Assembly: GCF_010560025.1 (NCBI RefSeq)
Contig: NZ_SAIY01000004.1
Location: forward strand, 496,001-560,000
Length of the DNA: 64,000 nt
DNA from: Verrucosispora sioxanthis
GTDB lineage: Bacteria; Actinomycetota; Actinomycetes; Mycobacteriales; Micromonosporaceae
Direction of reading: 5' to 3'
Position numbers and translations under genes: made by a program
In this document: positions 18,803 through 26,710 of the stretch, in pieces
How positions within the stretch are numbered: the stretch's first letter is position 1
Layout: the number at the start of each line of letters is the position of its first letter
Notes under the pieces: generated by a model
Seen by the model: only the letters and a program-made list of their open reading frames with translations
Told to the model about the DNA's origin: nothing
The model's database searches: none

Positions 18803-19549
18803 ATGCAGCCCGGTCAACCCGGTCAGGACCCGTACGGCCAGCAGCCGCCGTACGGGGACCCGACCACGCCCCCGCCGGCGAACCCGTACGCGCCACCCCC
18901 GGCGAACCCGTACGCGCCACCGCCGGCGAACCCGTACGCCCAGCCGGCCGACCCGTACGGTCAGCAGCCCCCGGCCGACCCGTACGGTCAGCAGCCCCCG
19001 GCCGACCCGTACGGTCAGCAGCCCCCGGCCGATCCGTACGGTCAGCAACCGGAGGCCCAGCCGCCGGCCTCCCCCGGGCCCTACGGTCCGTACGCGCCGC
19101 CGGCCGGTCCCCCGCCGGCCGCCGGGCAGCCCCCGGCGTACGGCCAACCGGCGTACGGGCAACCGGGCTACGGGCAACCGGCGTACGGGCAACCGGGTTA
19201 CGGGCAGCCCTACGCCGACCCGTACGGCCCGCAGCCCTACGGCGGCACGCCGATGTACCCGAACGCGGGTTTCACCGGCGCGCAGGGGCAGCAGAACACC
19301 CTCGGCCTGGTCGCGATGATCCTCGGCATCGCCTCGATTCCGTTGAGCTGCTGCTACCTCGGCATCCCGCTCGGGTTGGCCGCGCTCGTGACCGGCTGGC
19401 TCGGTAAGCAGAAGGCCGACCAGGGCCTGGCCGGCAACTCCGGTCAGGCACTCGCCGGCCTGATCTGTGGCGCGGTCGGGCTGCTGCTGGGTCTGCTGCA
19501 GATCGTGGTGGTCGCACTGAATGTCGGCGGGTCGGCGCTGTATCCCTGA
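18803..19549 (+). CDS. Proline-rich DUF4190 membrane protein
   Basis: 248 aa. Residues 1-150 are Pro/Gly/Tyr/Gln repeats (PPPANPYA three times, DPYGQQPPA about four times, then GYGQPAYGQP), probably disordered and exposed on one face of the membrane. Residues about 165-248 form the DUF4190 pair of helices (TLGLVAMILGIASIPLSCCYLGIP; LAGLICGAVGLLLGLLQIV). It is co-transcribed with the CD225 gene. No enzymatic motif is visible. Confidence 0.85.
   Translation: MQPGQPGQDPYGQQPPYGDPTTPPPANPYAPPPANPYAPPPANPYAQPADPYGQQPPADPYGQQPPADPYGQQPPADPYGQQPEAQPPASPGPYGPYAPPAGPPPAAGQPPAYGQPAYGQPGYGQPAYGQPGYGQPYADPYGPQPYGGTPMYPNAGFTGAQGQQNTLGLVAMILGIASIPLSCCYLGIPLGLAALVTGWLGKQKADQGLAGNSGQALAGLICGAVGLLLGLLQIVVVALNVGGSALYP
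18943..19052 (+). repeat. 27-bp coding tandem repeats
   Basis: Units of GACCCGTACGGTCAGCAGCC plus seven bases repeat about four times, encoding DPYGQQPPA. They lie within the DUF4190 gene and can change copy number without shifting the frame. Confidence 0.75.
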
Positions 19550-19566
19550 TCAGCAGCCTGCCCGCA

Positions 19567-19603
19567 GCCAGGGGCGTCCCGGTGCGTCCGGGACGCCCCT
19601 GGC
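19567..19603. terminator. Bidirectional terminator between the DUF4190 and PerM-like genes
   Basis: A 14-bp perfect stem (GCCAGGGGCGTCCC, 19567-19580 with 19590-19603) with a 9-nt loop lies between two convergent genes. Confidence 0.8.
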
Positions 19604-19679
19604 GCGTCAGCGGGCCAGTTCGACCGCCCCACCTCGTGCGGAATCCGCACACCGCCGCCCCTCCGGGCGGCGGAGAGGG

Positions 19680-20972
19680 TCAGGTCGCGGGTCGGGTGAG
19701 CCAGCGGGTGGCAGCGGCACCGAGCAGTGCGCCGGCACCGGTGACCAGCAGTGCCGCGAGCGCCACCTGCCAACCGACCGGCCCGACCTGCGCCAGCCGG
19801 CCGCCGCCCAGCGGCCCACCGGACGCCTTCGCCGCCGCGCCCAGCAGCAGGCCGGCCACCGGTCCGGCGAGCGCCGCCGGCACGAGCAGCCGCCGCCAGG
19901 ACAGCGATCTCCGTTCGGCGTTGGCCAGGCGCAGTAGGCGGCGCGCGAGCAGCCAACCGGTGGCCATTCCCACGAGGACGGGCAGCGCGAGGACGGTGAC
20001 CGCGCCGAGCCCGGCCACCGGCCCGCTGGGCAGGCCGGCGAACAACGGCAGTGCCGGTAGCGCGCCGACCGACACCTCGCTGGTGCGTACCGCCGTGTCG
20101 GTGCCGACCGCGAAGCCGGGGCCGAGCAGGTAACTGGCCGACCACACGCTGACGTTCGGCGCGTACGCGAGGCTGACCAGGGTGATGCCGGCCTGACCGG
20201 CCACCCCGGTTTGGTAGGCGCCGATCAGGTCGGCCGCGTCGCCACCACCGGTCGCCACGGCCAGCCCGGCCACGGCAGCGCCCGCGCCGAGCAGCACCAG
20301 GGCGGCGACCAGGCCGGCACGTACGCCCTCGCGCAGCGGCATCGGCGTCTGCTCGGCGAAGACCTCCGCCACGCCGGTCGTCCGGGCCGCACCGAAACCG
20401 GCGGCGAGGGTGCCGACGGTCGCGAGCGTCAGCCCGGCGCGCACCGGCGACACGCTGGGCCCACCGGCTCCGACGAGCATGGCGGCGAGCGCTCCCAGCA
20501 GTCCGTACGCGACGCCGACGGCAGCGGCGGCGGCGAGCGTACGGCCCGGCGACCGGCCGCCGCGGGCACCGATCGCGCGGCTGGCGTGCACCCCGGCCCG
20601 GACCAGCCGCCAGACCGCCAACACCGTCACCGCGAGCGGCGCCAGGCCGAGCGGGCCGGTGGCCATGACCAGGGGCACCCCGTGCCCGAGGAGCCAACCC
20701 GCCGCTCCCGCCCGTGCGGCGTCGAGCAGGCTGCCGGCGTCCTCGCTGAGTTGGAACAGCCACAGCGCCAGCGCCACGGGCAACCAGGTGGTCACGGCCG
20801 CCCCGATGGCGGCGACAAGTGCGGCGACCGGGAGCGGTGCGTGACTGCGCCCGGAAGGTGCCGTCCGCGCGGCCGGCACCCGGCGCGGCGGGCCGGCGCG
20901 GCCGGGTGGCTGGCCACCGGCGCCACGGGCGTCGGTGGCCCGGCGAGGCTGGTCAGGGGTGACAAAGGACAT
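19680..20972 (-). CDS. DUF6350 multi-pass membrane protein (PerM-like)
   Basis: 430 aa starting MSFVTPDQ; the ATG at 20972 is preceded by a short frame with no protein-like content. About 60 hydrophilic residues precede ten or so hydrophobic segments rich in Ala, Gly, Leu and Val. The position beside purN and sucCD matches Rv0955 (PerM) of M. tuberculosis, a membrane protein linked to cell division and persistence. The functional transfer is by synteny and membrane architecture only. Confidence 0.75.
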   Translation of the reverse strand: MSFVTPDQPRRATDARGAGGQPPGRAGPPRRVPAARTAPSGRSHAPLPVAALVAAIGAAVTTWLPVALALWLFQLSEDAGSLLDAARAGAAGWLLGHGVPLVMATGPLGLAPLAVTVLAVWRLVRAGVHASRAIGARGGRSPGRTLAAAAAVGVAYGLLGALAAMLVGAGGPSVSPVRAGLTLATVGTLAAGFGAARTTGVAEVFAEQTPMPLREGVRAGLVAALVLLGAGAAVAGLAVATGGGDAADLIGAYQTGVAGQAGITLVSLAYAPNVSVWSASYLLGPGFAVGTDTAVRTSEVSVGALPALPLFAGLPSGPVAGLGAVTVLALPVLVGMATGWLLARRLLRLANAERRSLSWRRLLVPAALAGPVAGLLLGAAAKASGGPLGGGRLAQVGPVGWQVALAALLVTGAGALLGAAATRWLTRPAT

Positions 20973-21151
20973 CGGCTCTACTCTGGCATGCCGGGCCGGC
21001 CCCGGCTGCCCGACACCGCCCGTCGTGTCGGGCAGCCGGCGCGCCGAACACCCGAGTTCGGCTGATCCGGCGTGGGCGGGCACCGTCTCATCTAGCCTCG
21101 GCACAGGGGCCGTGACCGACGTCGCGGCAGCATGTGACCGGAAGGGGAGTC

Positions 21152-21412
21152 GTGAACGCTCCGTATCCACCGCCCCCGCCGCCACCCGTCGGCCGGGACC
21201 GTACGACCCTCTGGGGCGTAATCGGCATCGTGACCGGTGTGCTCTGCTGCGGCATCCTCGGCATCGTCTTCGGCTGGTTGTCGATCCGCGACGCACGCCG
21301 GTACCGCCAGTCGCCGGTGCTCGGCTACGTGGCCATCGGGCTGGGCGTGCTGAACATCGTCGTCAGCCTGATCCTGCAGGCCACCGGGAACTACCCGTAC
21401 TGGAACCGCTGA
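21152..21412 (+). CDS. Small DUF4190-type membrane protein
   Basis: 86 aa. The GTG at 21152 is chosen for the GAAGGGGA site just upstream. A Pro-rich head (PYPPPPPPPVGRD) precedes two helices (LWGVIGIVTGVLCCGILGIVFGW; VLGYVAIGLGVLNIVVSLIL). It is the same head-plus-two-helix plan as the proteins at 18.5-19.5 kb. The function is unknown. The gene ends on a terminator hairpin shared with sucD. Confidence 0.78.
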   Translation: MNAPYPPPPPPPVGRDRTTLWGVIGIVTGVLCCGILGIVFGWLSIRDARRYRQSPVLGYVAIGLGVLNIVVSLILQATGNYPYWNR

Positions 21413-21441
21413 GGGGCCGACCTTCCGGTCGGCCCCTCAGC
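21408..21441. terminator. Bidirectional terminator at the sucD end
   Basis: A perfect 15-bp stem (GCTGAGGGGCCGACC, 21408-21422 with 21427-21441) with a TTCC loop begins on the stop codon of the rightward gene and serves leftward sucD too. Confidence 0.88.
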
Positions 21442-21454
21442 GCGTGTTTCCCGC

Positions 21455-22342
21455 TCAGCCCGCGGACATGATCTCGCGCATCAGGTTGGCCGTCTCGGTC
21501 GGCGTCTTGCCGACCTTCACGCCCACCGCCTCCAGCGCCGCCTTCTTGGCGTCGGCGGTGCCCGCCGAGCCGGAGATGATCGCACCGGCGTGCCCCATGG
21601 TCTTGCCGGGCGGGGCGGTGAACCCGGCGATGTAGCCGACCACCGGCTTGCTCACGTTGGCCTTGATGAACTCGGCCGCCCGCTCCTCGGCGTCGCCACC
21701 GATCTCACCGATCATGACGATGGCGTCGGTGTCCGGGTCGGCCTCGAACGCGGCCAGCGCGTCGATGTGGGTCGTCCCGATGATCGGATCGCCACCGATG
21801 CCGACACAGGTCGAGAAGCCGATGTCGCGCAGCTCGTACATCATCTGGTAGGTCAGCGTGCCGCTCTTGCTGACCAGACCGATCCGGCCGGAGCCGGTGA
21901 TGTCCGCCGGGATGATGCCGGCGTTCGAGGCACCCGGCGAGGCGATGCCGGGGCAGTTCGGGCCGATGATCCGGGTCCGCTCGCCCTTGGCGACGTTGTA
22001 CGCCCAGAAGGCGGCGGTGTCGTGCACCGGCACCCCCTCGGTGATCACCACGGCCAGCGGGATCTCGGCGTCGATCGCCTCGATGACCGCGGCCTTGGTG
22101 AACTGCGGCGGTACGAAGATGACCGTGACATCCGCGCCGGTGTCCTTCATCGCGTCGGCGACGCCGGCGAAGACCGGCAGCTCGGTGCCGTCGAAGTCGA
22201 CGGTGGTGCCCGCCTTGCGCGGGTTGACACCGCCCACCACGGTCGTGCCGGCGGCGAGCATCCGGCGGGTGTGCTTGGAACCCTCGGAACCGGTCATCCC
22301 CTGGACGATGACCTTCGAGTCCTTGGTCAGCCAGATAGCCAT
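21455..22342 (-). CDS. sucD: Succinyl-CoA synthetase alpha subunit
   Basis: 295 aa. With SucC it converts succinyl-CoA to succinate with nucleotide triphosphate formation in the TCA cycle. The CoA-binding Rossmann domain ([24 protein letters not shown]) comes first; [12 protein letters not shown] and the phosphohistidine loop [20 protein letters not shown] are intact. The gene begins 3 bp after sucC ends, so the two are an operon. Confidence 0.96.
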   Translation of the reverse strand: MAIWLTKDSKVIVQGMTGSEGSKHTRRMLAAGTTVVGGVNPRKAGTTVDFDGTELPVFAGVADAMKDTGADVTVIFVPPQFTKAAVIEAIDAEIPLAVVITEGVPVHDTAAFWAYNVAKGERTRIIGPNCPGIASPGASNAGIIPADITGSGRIGLVSKSGTLTYQMMYELRDIGFSTCVGIGGDPIIGTTHIDALAAFEADPDTDAIVMIGEIGGDAEERAAEFIKANVSKPVVGYIAGFTAPPGKTMGHAGAIISGSAGTADAKKAALEAVGVKVGKTPTETANLMREIMSAG

Positions 22343-22345
22343 GTG

Positions 22346-23524
22346 TCAGACCCCCGCAGCCGCCAGCTCGGCGGCCCGCTCGGCCGCGCCGTCCATGGTG
22401 TCGACCCGCTCGATCAGCGGGTTGTTCGCGCCGTCGAGGATCGCCCGACCGGCCTCGGCGTTGTTGCCGTCGAGGCGGACGACGAGCGGCTTGGTGACCT
22501 GCTCGCCCCGCTGCTCCAGCAGCTCCAGCGCCTGCACGATGCCGTTGGCGACCGCGTCGCAGGCGGTGATGCCGCCGAAGACGTTCACGAAGACGCTCTT
22601 GACCGACGGGTCGGAGAGCACGATCTCCAGTCCGTTGGCCATCACCGCGGCGCTCGCACCGCCGCCGATGTCGAGGAAGTTGGCCGGCTTGACGTTGCCG
22701 TGCCGCTCCCCGGCGTAGGCGACCACGTCGAGGGTCGACATGACCAGGCCGGCCCCGTTGCCGATGATGCCCACCTCGCCGTCGAGCTTGACGTAGTTGA
22801 GGTCCTTCTCCTTGGCCGCCTGCTCCAGGGGGTCCACCGTCGCCTGGTCGACAAGTGCCTCGTGGTCGGGGTGCCGGAAGCCGGCGTTCTCGTCCAGCGA
22901 CACCTTGGCGTCCAGCAGCAGCAGCTTGCCCTCGGCGGTCTTGGCCAGCGGGTTCACCTCCACCAGGGTGGCGTCCTCGGCGACGAAGGCCCGCCACAGG
23001 CCGACCGCGACGTCGACGACCTGGTCGGCGACCTCGGCCGGGAAGCCGGCCGCCTCGACGATCTCCCGCGCCTTTGCCTCGTCCACGCCCTTGACGGCGT
23101 CGATCGGCGCCTTGACGACCTTCTCCGGGGTCTCGGCGGCGACCTGCTCGATGTCCATACCGCCGGCGACGCTGGCGATGCAGAGGAACGTACGGTTCGC
23201 CCGATCGAGCAGGTACGAGAAGTAGTACTCCTCGGCCACGTCCGCGGTCACCGTGATCATGACCTTGTGGACGGTGTGACCCTTGATGTCCATGCCGAGG
23301 ATGTCGGTGGCGCGGGCCACCGTCTCCTCCGCGCCCTCGGCCAGCTTGACGCCGCCCGCCTTGCCTCGTCCGCCGACCTTCACCTGTGCCTTGACGACCA
23401 CCCGGCCGCCGAGGCGTTCGGCGATCGCGCGGGCCTCCTCCGGGGTCGTGGCGACGCCGCCGGCGAGCACGGGAAGTCCGTGCCGCTCGAACAGGTCCCG
23501 CCCCTGGTACTCGTACAGGTCCAC
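22346..23524 (-). CDS. sucC: Succinyl-CoA synthetase beta subunit
   Basis: 392 aa from the GTG at 23524, which fits the family start [19 protein letters not shown]. The ATP-grasp domain follows ([21 protein letters not shown]), then the C-terminal ligase domain with [25 protein letters not shown] and [16 protein letters not shown]. The frame is open 54 codons upstream but not protein-like. It is first of the sucC-sucD operon. Confidence 0.95.
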   Translation of the reverse strand: MDLYEYQGRDLFERHGLPVLAGGVATTPEEARAIAERLGGRVVVKAQVKVGGRGKAGGVKLAEGAEETVARATDILGMDIKGHTVHKVMITVTADVAEEYYFSYLLDRANRTFLCIASVAGGMDIEQVAAETPEKVVKAPIDAVKGVDEAKAREIVEAAGFPAEVADQVVDVAVGLWRAFVAEDATLVEVNPLAKTAEGKLLLLDAKVSLDENAGFRHPDHEALVDQATVDPLEQAAKEKDLNYVKLDGEVGIIGNGAGLVMSTLDVVAYAGERHGNVKPANFLDIGGGASAAVMANGLEIVLSDPSVKSVFVNVFGGITACDAVANGIVQALELLEQRGEQVTKPLVVRLDGNNAEAGRAILDGANNPLIERVDTMDGAAERAAELAAAGV

Positions 23525-23998
23525 GATTGCGCGTCCCGTCCCGTCTCTGCGGCGCACCGTCGCGCCGCCACCAGCGTATGGAAAGAAAACAGTGTGATGC
23601 CCGACATCAGTTGAAGTTGACGCAGGCGGTCGAACCCTCGCCACCGCGACCACGCGCCGCCGCCGACCTGACGGTGCGGCCCGCAAGGGGAGGTCGGAAA
23701 GGGTTCATTGGGCGCAGCCTAGCGATGCCGGCACCTCCGGCAACCGAGCGGGTGTGTGGTGTGCGGTAATGCACAAACCAGGTTGGCGTCGGGTCACACC
23801 GGAGCGCACCCGTCAGGGCGCGGACCGAGCCACGTCACCCGTTCGAGCGATCTTGCCTGGGTGGTGACGGTTCTCCGCGGTCCCGCGTAACCCCGCTGGA
23901 GGGACGTCGTTGAGTCAGGTGTCGGAGCGCTGGAGAGCGCGAAGACGGAAACGGCCGATGCCCTGTCGGTCGAGGGGTGGCGGCGGGGCATCGTGCAT
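23525..23998. other. Intergenic region upstream of sucC
   Basis: About 470 bases with no credible gene. It must hold the sucC promoter (leftward). I saw no strong operator or riboswitch fold. Confidence 0.5.
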
Positions 23999-23999
23999 A

Positions 24000-24036
24000 G
24001 AGGGGCCGGACGTGTGAGGGGTGCGTCCGGCCCCTC
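24000..24036 (-). terminator. Terminator of the B12-binding gene
   Basis: A 13-bp perfect stem (GAGGGGCCGGACG, 24000-24012 with 24024-24036) with an 11-nt loop lies 10 bases beyond the stop of the leftward gene. Confidence 0.82.
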
Positions 24037-24045
24037 CCCCTGTGC

Positions 24046-24450
24046 TCAGGCCACCGGCTGGGCGACGTTGTCCCGCACCCACTCCACGATGGACGTGGTG
24101 GTGGCGCCCGGGGTGAAGATCTTGGCCACGCCGAGGCGCTCCAACTCCGGCAGGTCGGCCTCCGGGATGATGCCCCCGCCGAAGACGACGATGTCCCGGG
24201 CCTGCCGTTCGTCGAGCAGTTCGAGGACCCGGCGGAACAGCGTCATGTGCGCCCCGGAGAGCACCGAGAGGCCGACCGCGTCGGCGTCCTCCTGGATCGC
24301 GGTCTCCACGATCTGCTCCGGGGTCTGGTGCAGGCCGGTGTAGATGACCTCCATGCCGGCGTCGCGGAGAGCCCGCGCCACCACCTTGGCACCACGGTCG
24401 TGGCCGTCCAGGCCCGGCTTGGCGACGACGACCCGAACACGAGAGCTCAT
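24046..24450 (-). CDS. Stand-alone cobalamin-binding domain protein (methylmalonyl-CoA mutase C-terminal type)
   Basis: 134 aa, just one B12-binding Rossmann domain. It carries the lower-axial-ligand motif D-x-H-x-x-G ([18 protein letters not shown]), [14 protein letters not shown], and the nucleotide-loop glycines [14 protein letters not shown]. This equals the C-terminal domain of methylmalonyl-CoA mutase, but no catalytic TIM-barrel subunit is in the window. It may serve as the detached B12 subunit of a mutase encoded elsewhere; its position beside sucCD (succinyl-CoA) is suggestive. AAAGGG precedes the ATG. Confidence 0.88.
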   Translation of the reverse strand: MSSRVRVVVAKPGLDGHDRGAKVVARALRDAGMEVIYTGLHQTPEQIVETAIQEDADAVGLSVLSGAHMTLFRRVLELLDERQARDIVVFGGGIIPEADLPELERLGVAKIFTPGATTTSIVEWVRDNVAQPVA

Positions 24451-24921
24451 CTGGGCATCCCTTTCACCGGCTCTGCGGCATTCACCTGAACGAACGGTAA
24501 CCCGCCCGGCCTCGGCCGGGGAACCGGGGCCGGCAGGGCGAGCGGTAAACAGGGGTCGCCGTACGGATTCGCCGCAACCCCCTGCCGCGTCACGTAGGTA
24601 CCACTGTCACCTCACGCAGAGGCACGACGGGCACGGGGGGCGTCAAGCGGGACGCCTCCGCCGATCGGTCACGGTGTGCGACGAACGGAGGATAACGAGG
24701 ACACTCCACTACACCCGCGAGCCATGACAATCTCGGACGGAAGCGGACAGAACGTTGCAAGCAATTCGGCGTTCCGGCTTGTGACGGGACTGACGGTTGG
24801 CTACCGTGTCCACGGTTGTCATCAGGTCTACGGACGGGTGACGACGCGACCAGCCGACGGACGGTCACCAGATCCGGACGACGGTTGATCCGCATCGGAA
24901 CCCCGACAACGGAGGGTATGC
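24451..24921. other. Intergenic region between the B12-binding and M23 genes
   Basis: About 470 bases between divergent genes, with no coding signal. I looked for a c-di-AMP (ydaO-type) riboswitch, common before cell-wall hydrolases in actinobacteria, and did not find its conserved 3' segment. Confidence 0.45.
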
Positions 24922-25635
24922 GTGCGCCAGCGCCTGTCGTCTGAGCCCGATCGATATCGCGGCCGCCGCCGCGTACCCACACCCCCGCGCAGCCGCTACG
25001 CCGCGGTCGTCACCACCGCCTTCGTCGGCGCCGGTGTGGTGGCGCTGGGAGCCAGCGCGATGCCGGACGCCAAGAGCGTCAGCCCGACGGTGCTCGACGA
25101 GCTCAAGCAGGCCTCGATCAGCAACCAGGGCGTGGCGGACCGGGCCGATGCCGCCGACCGGGCCTCCCGGGACGGCCGCGATGCCCCGGAGAGCGTCGAG
25201 GACACCGGCGTCTGGCTGTTGCCCCTGCAGGGCTACGACTTCAACTCCCCCTACGGCATGCGCTGGGGCAAGCTGCACACCGGCGTGGACCTGGTGGCGC
25301 CGGAGGGCACCCCGTACGTCGCGATCCACGAGGGCACCGTCACCAAGGCCGGCTGGTTCGGCGGCTACGGGAACGCGGTCATCGTCCAGCACGCCGACGG
25401 CAGCGAAGCCATCTACGGCCACTCCTCCGCGCTCAGTGTGCGCGAGGGGCAGCAGGTCAAGGCCGGTGACCAGCTCGGCCTGGTCGGCAACACCGGTCAC
25501 TCCTACGGTTCCCACCTGCACCTGGAGATCCATGTCAAGGGGGAGCCACTCGACCCGGTGCCGTGGCTGCAGGAGCGCGGAGTGGACATCAAGCTGCAAG
25601 TCGAGGCAATCTACAGCGAGGTAGCCGCGTCCTGA
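24922..25635 (+). CDS. M23-family (lysostaphin-like) peptidase
   Basis: 237 aa, GTG start. A basic N-terminus precedes one hydrophobic segment (YAAVVTTAFVGAGVVALGASA), either an uncleaved anchor or a signal peptide. The M23 domain (about 95-225) has the zinc motif H-x-x-x-D (LHTGVDLVAP) and the catalytic H-L-H (GSHLHLEIH). Such enzymes cut peptidoglycan cross-links or activate other hydrolases. The location next to pcrA matches Rv0950c. A hairpin terminator follows. Confidence 0.9.
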   Translation: MRQRLSSEPDRYRGRRRVPTPPRSRYAAVVTTAFVGAGVVALGASAMPDAKSVSPTVLDELKQASISNQGVADRADAADRASRDGRDAPESVEDTGVWLLPLQGYDFNSPYGMRWGKLHTGVDLVAPEGTPYVAIHEGTVTKAGWFGGYGNAVIVQHADGSEAIYGHSSALSVREGQQVKAGDQLGLVGNTGHSYGSHLHLEIHVKGEPLDPVPWLQERGVDIKLQVEAIYSEVAAS

Positions 25636-25655
25636 CCGGCCGTGACGTCCGTTGA

Positions 25656-25681
25656 CCGCCCGGATCTGTCGATCCGGGCGG
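25656..25681 (+). terminator. Terminator between the two M23 genes
   Basis: An 11-bp perfect stem (CCGCCCGGATC) with a TGTC loop is followed by TTTCG. It is one of the few hairpins here with a short T run. Confidence 0.85.
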
Positions 25682-25913
25682 TTTCGCGTGATGCCCGCGA
25701 CGGACAAGTGTCCCAGCTCACTCCGACAACTGTGACGGACGGCACAACGGCCGACCAGATCAGCATCGGGCAGTCGGGACCAGTCCGGCACGAAGACGGA
25801 CAGCGGCGCCGGCCACCGCCCGCGCCGCTCACACCCCCGGTACCCGGCACCGCCCGGACCGACACCAGGATTTCGAGGTCACGTACCACTCGAAGCCAGT
25901 GAGGTCCGTACCC

Positions 25914-26690
25914 GTGCAGGACGACAGCCCCACCCCTATCCGCGAGATCCCCCACGCCCCGGCACGCCACCGTCGACGGATGAGCCGGCGTTCCCGCCTG
26001 CTGGCTGTCGGTGCGGCCGCCCTGGCGGCGCTCGGCGTCGGCGGTGTCGTCCTGACCGACCGCGATGAGCGGCCGACCACCAGCCCGGTCGCCCTGGACC
26101 CAGCGACCCGGGCAGCGGCCGCCGAGCGGGCCGACCGGTCGGCCCGCCAGCCCGCCGCCTCGGGCAGCCCGTCGCCGAGCGCCAGCCCCACCGCGAAGCC
26201 CAGCCCGAAGCCGAAGGCCAGCCGGACGGCCACCGCCAAGCCGAAGCCGAAGCCGAAGCCGAAGCCGAAGAAGAGTACGAAGCCGAAGTCCTCCTGGGTC
26301 CTGCCGATGTCCGGAGGTGCGGTCACCTCCTGCTACGGGCCCCGGTGGGGCACCCTGCACGCCGGAATCGACTTCGCCATGCCCGCCGGCACCCCGGTGC
26401 GCGCCGCCTTCGGTGGCACCGTGACCAAGGCCGGCGACGTCGGCGACGGGTACGGCATCTCGGTGGTCATCGACCACGGCAACGGCTACCTCACCCACTA
26501 CGCCCACCTGAGCACGGCCAGGGTGAGCGTGGGCGCGAAGGTCAGCACCGGGCAGACGATCGGTCTGGAGGGCTCCACGGGCGACTCCACCGGCCCGCAC
26601 CTGCACTTCGAGGTGCACCAGGGTCAGATGTGGAACCAGATCGACCCGGCGCCCTTCCTACGCGCTCGGGGCATCGACGTGGCCTGCTGA
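25914..26690 (+). CDS. M23-family peptidase with Lys-Pro linker
   Basis: 258 aa. The GTG at 25914 has a GAGG site 9 nt upstream; GTG 25899 is the alternative. After an N-terminal hydrophobic segment (LLAVGAAALAALGVGGVVL) comes a linker of Ser/Pro and then alternating Lys-Pro (about residues 100-122), which may run through or bind the cell wall. The M23 domain carries LHAGIDFAMP and PHLHFEVHQ zinc motifs. It is a paralogue of the preceding gene but has its own promoter region. Confidence 0.9.
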   Translation: MQDDSPTPIREIPHAPARHRRRMSRRSRLLAVGAAALAALGVGGVVLTDRDERPTTSPVALDPATRAAAAERADRSARQPAASGSPSPSASPTAKPSPKPKASRTATAKPKPKPKPKPKKSTKPKSSWVLPMSGGAVTSCYGPRWGTLHAGIDFAMPAGTPVRAAFGGTVTKAGDVGDGYGISVVIDHGNGYLTHYAHLSTARVSVGAKVSTGQTIGLEGSTGDSTGPHLHFEVHQGQMWNQIDPAPFLRARGIDVAC

Positions 26691-26710
26691 CCCCCGACCG
26701 GCTGACCGGG

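Noticed and set aside
18943..19052. Regular 27-bp repeats resembling a CRISPR array
   Set aside because: Units are contiguous without spacers, are in frame, and encode a Pro/Tyr/Gln repeat inside a membrane protein.
24451..24921. Possible c-di-AMP (ydaO-type) riboswitch before the M23 peptidase
   Set aside because: A GGGGAACC segment and a CGTAGG segment are present, but the conserved 3' motif and helix order were not found.
26236..26290. CCGAAG hexamer microsatellite
   Set aside because: It encodes a Lys-Pro linker in the second M23 peptidase; it is in frame and typical of wall-spanning linkers, not an independent element.
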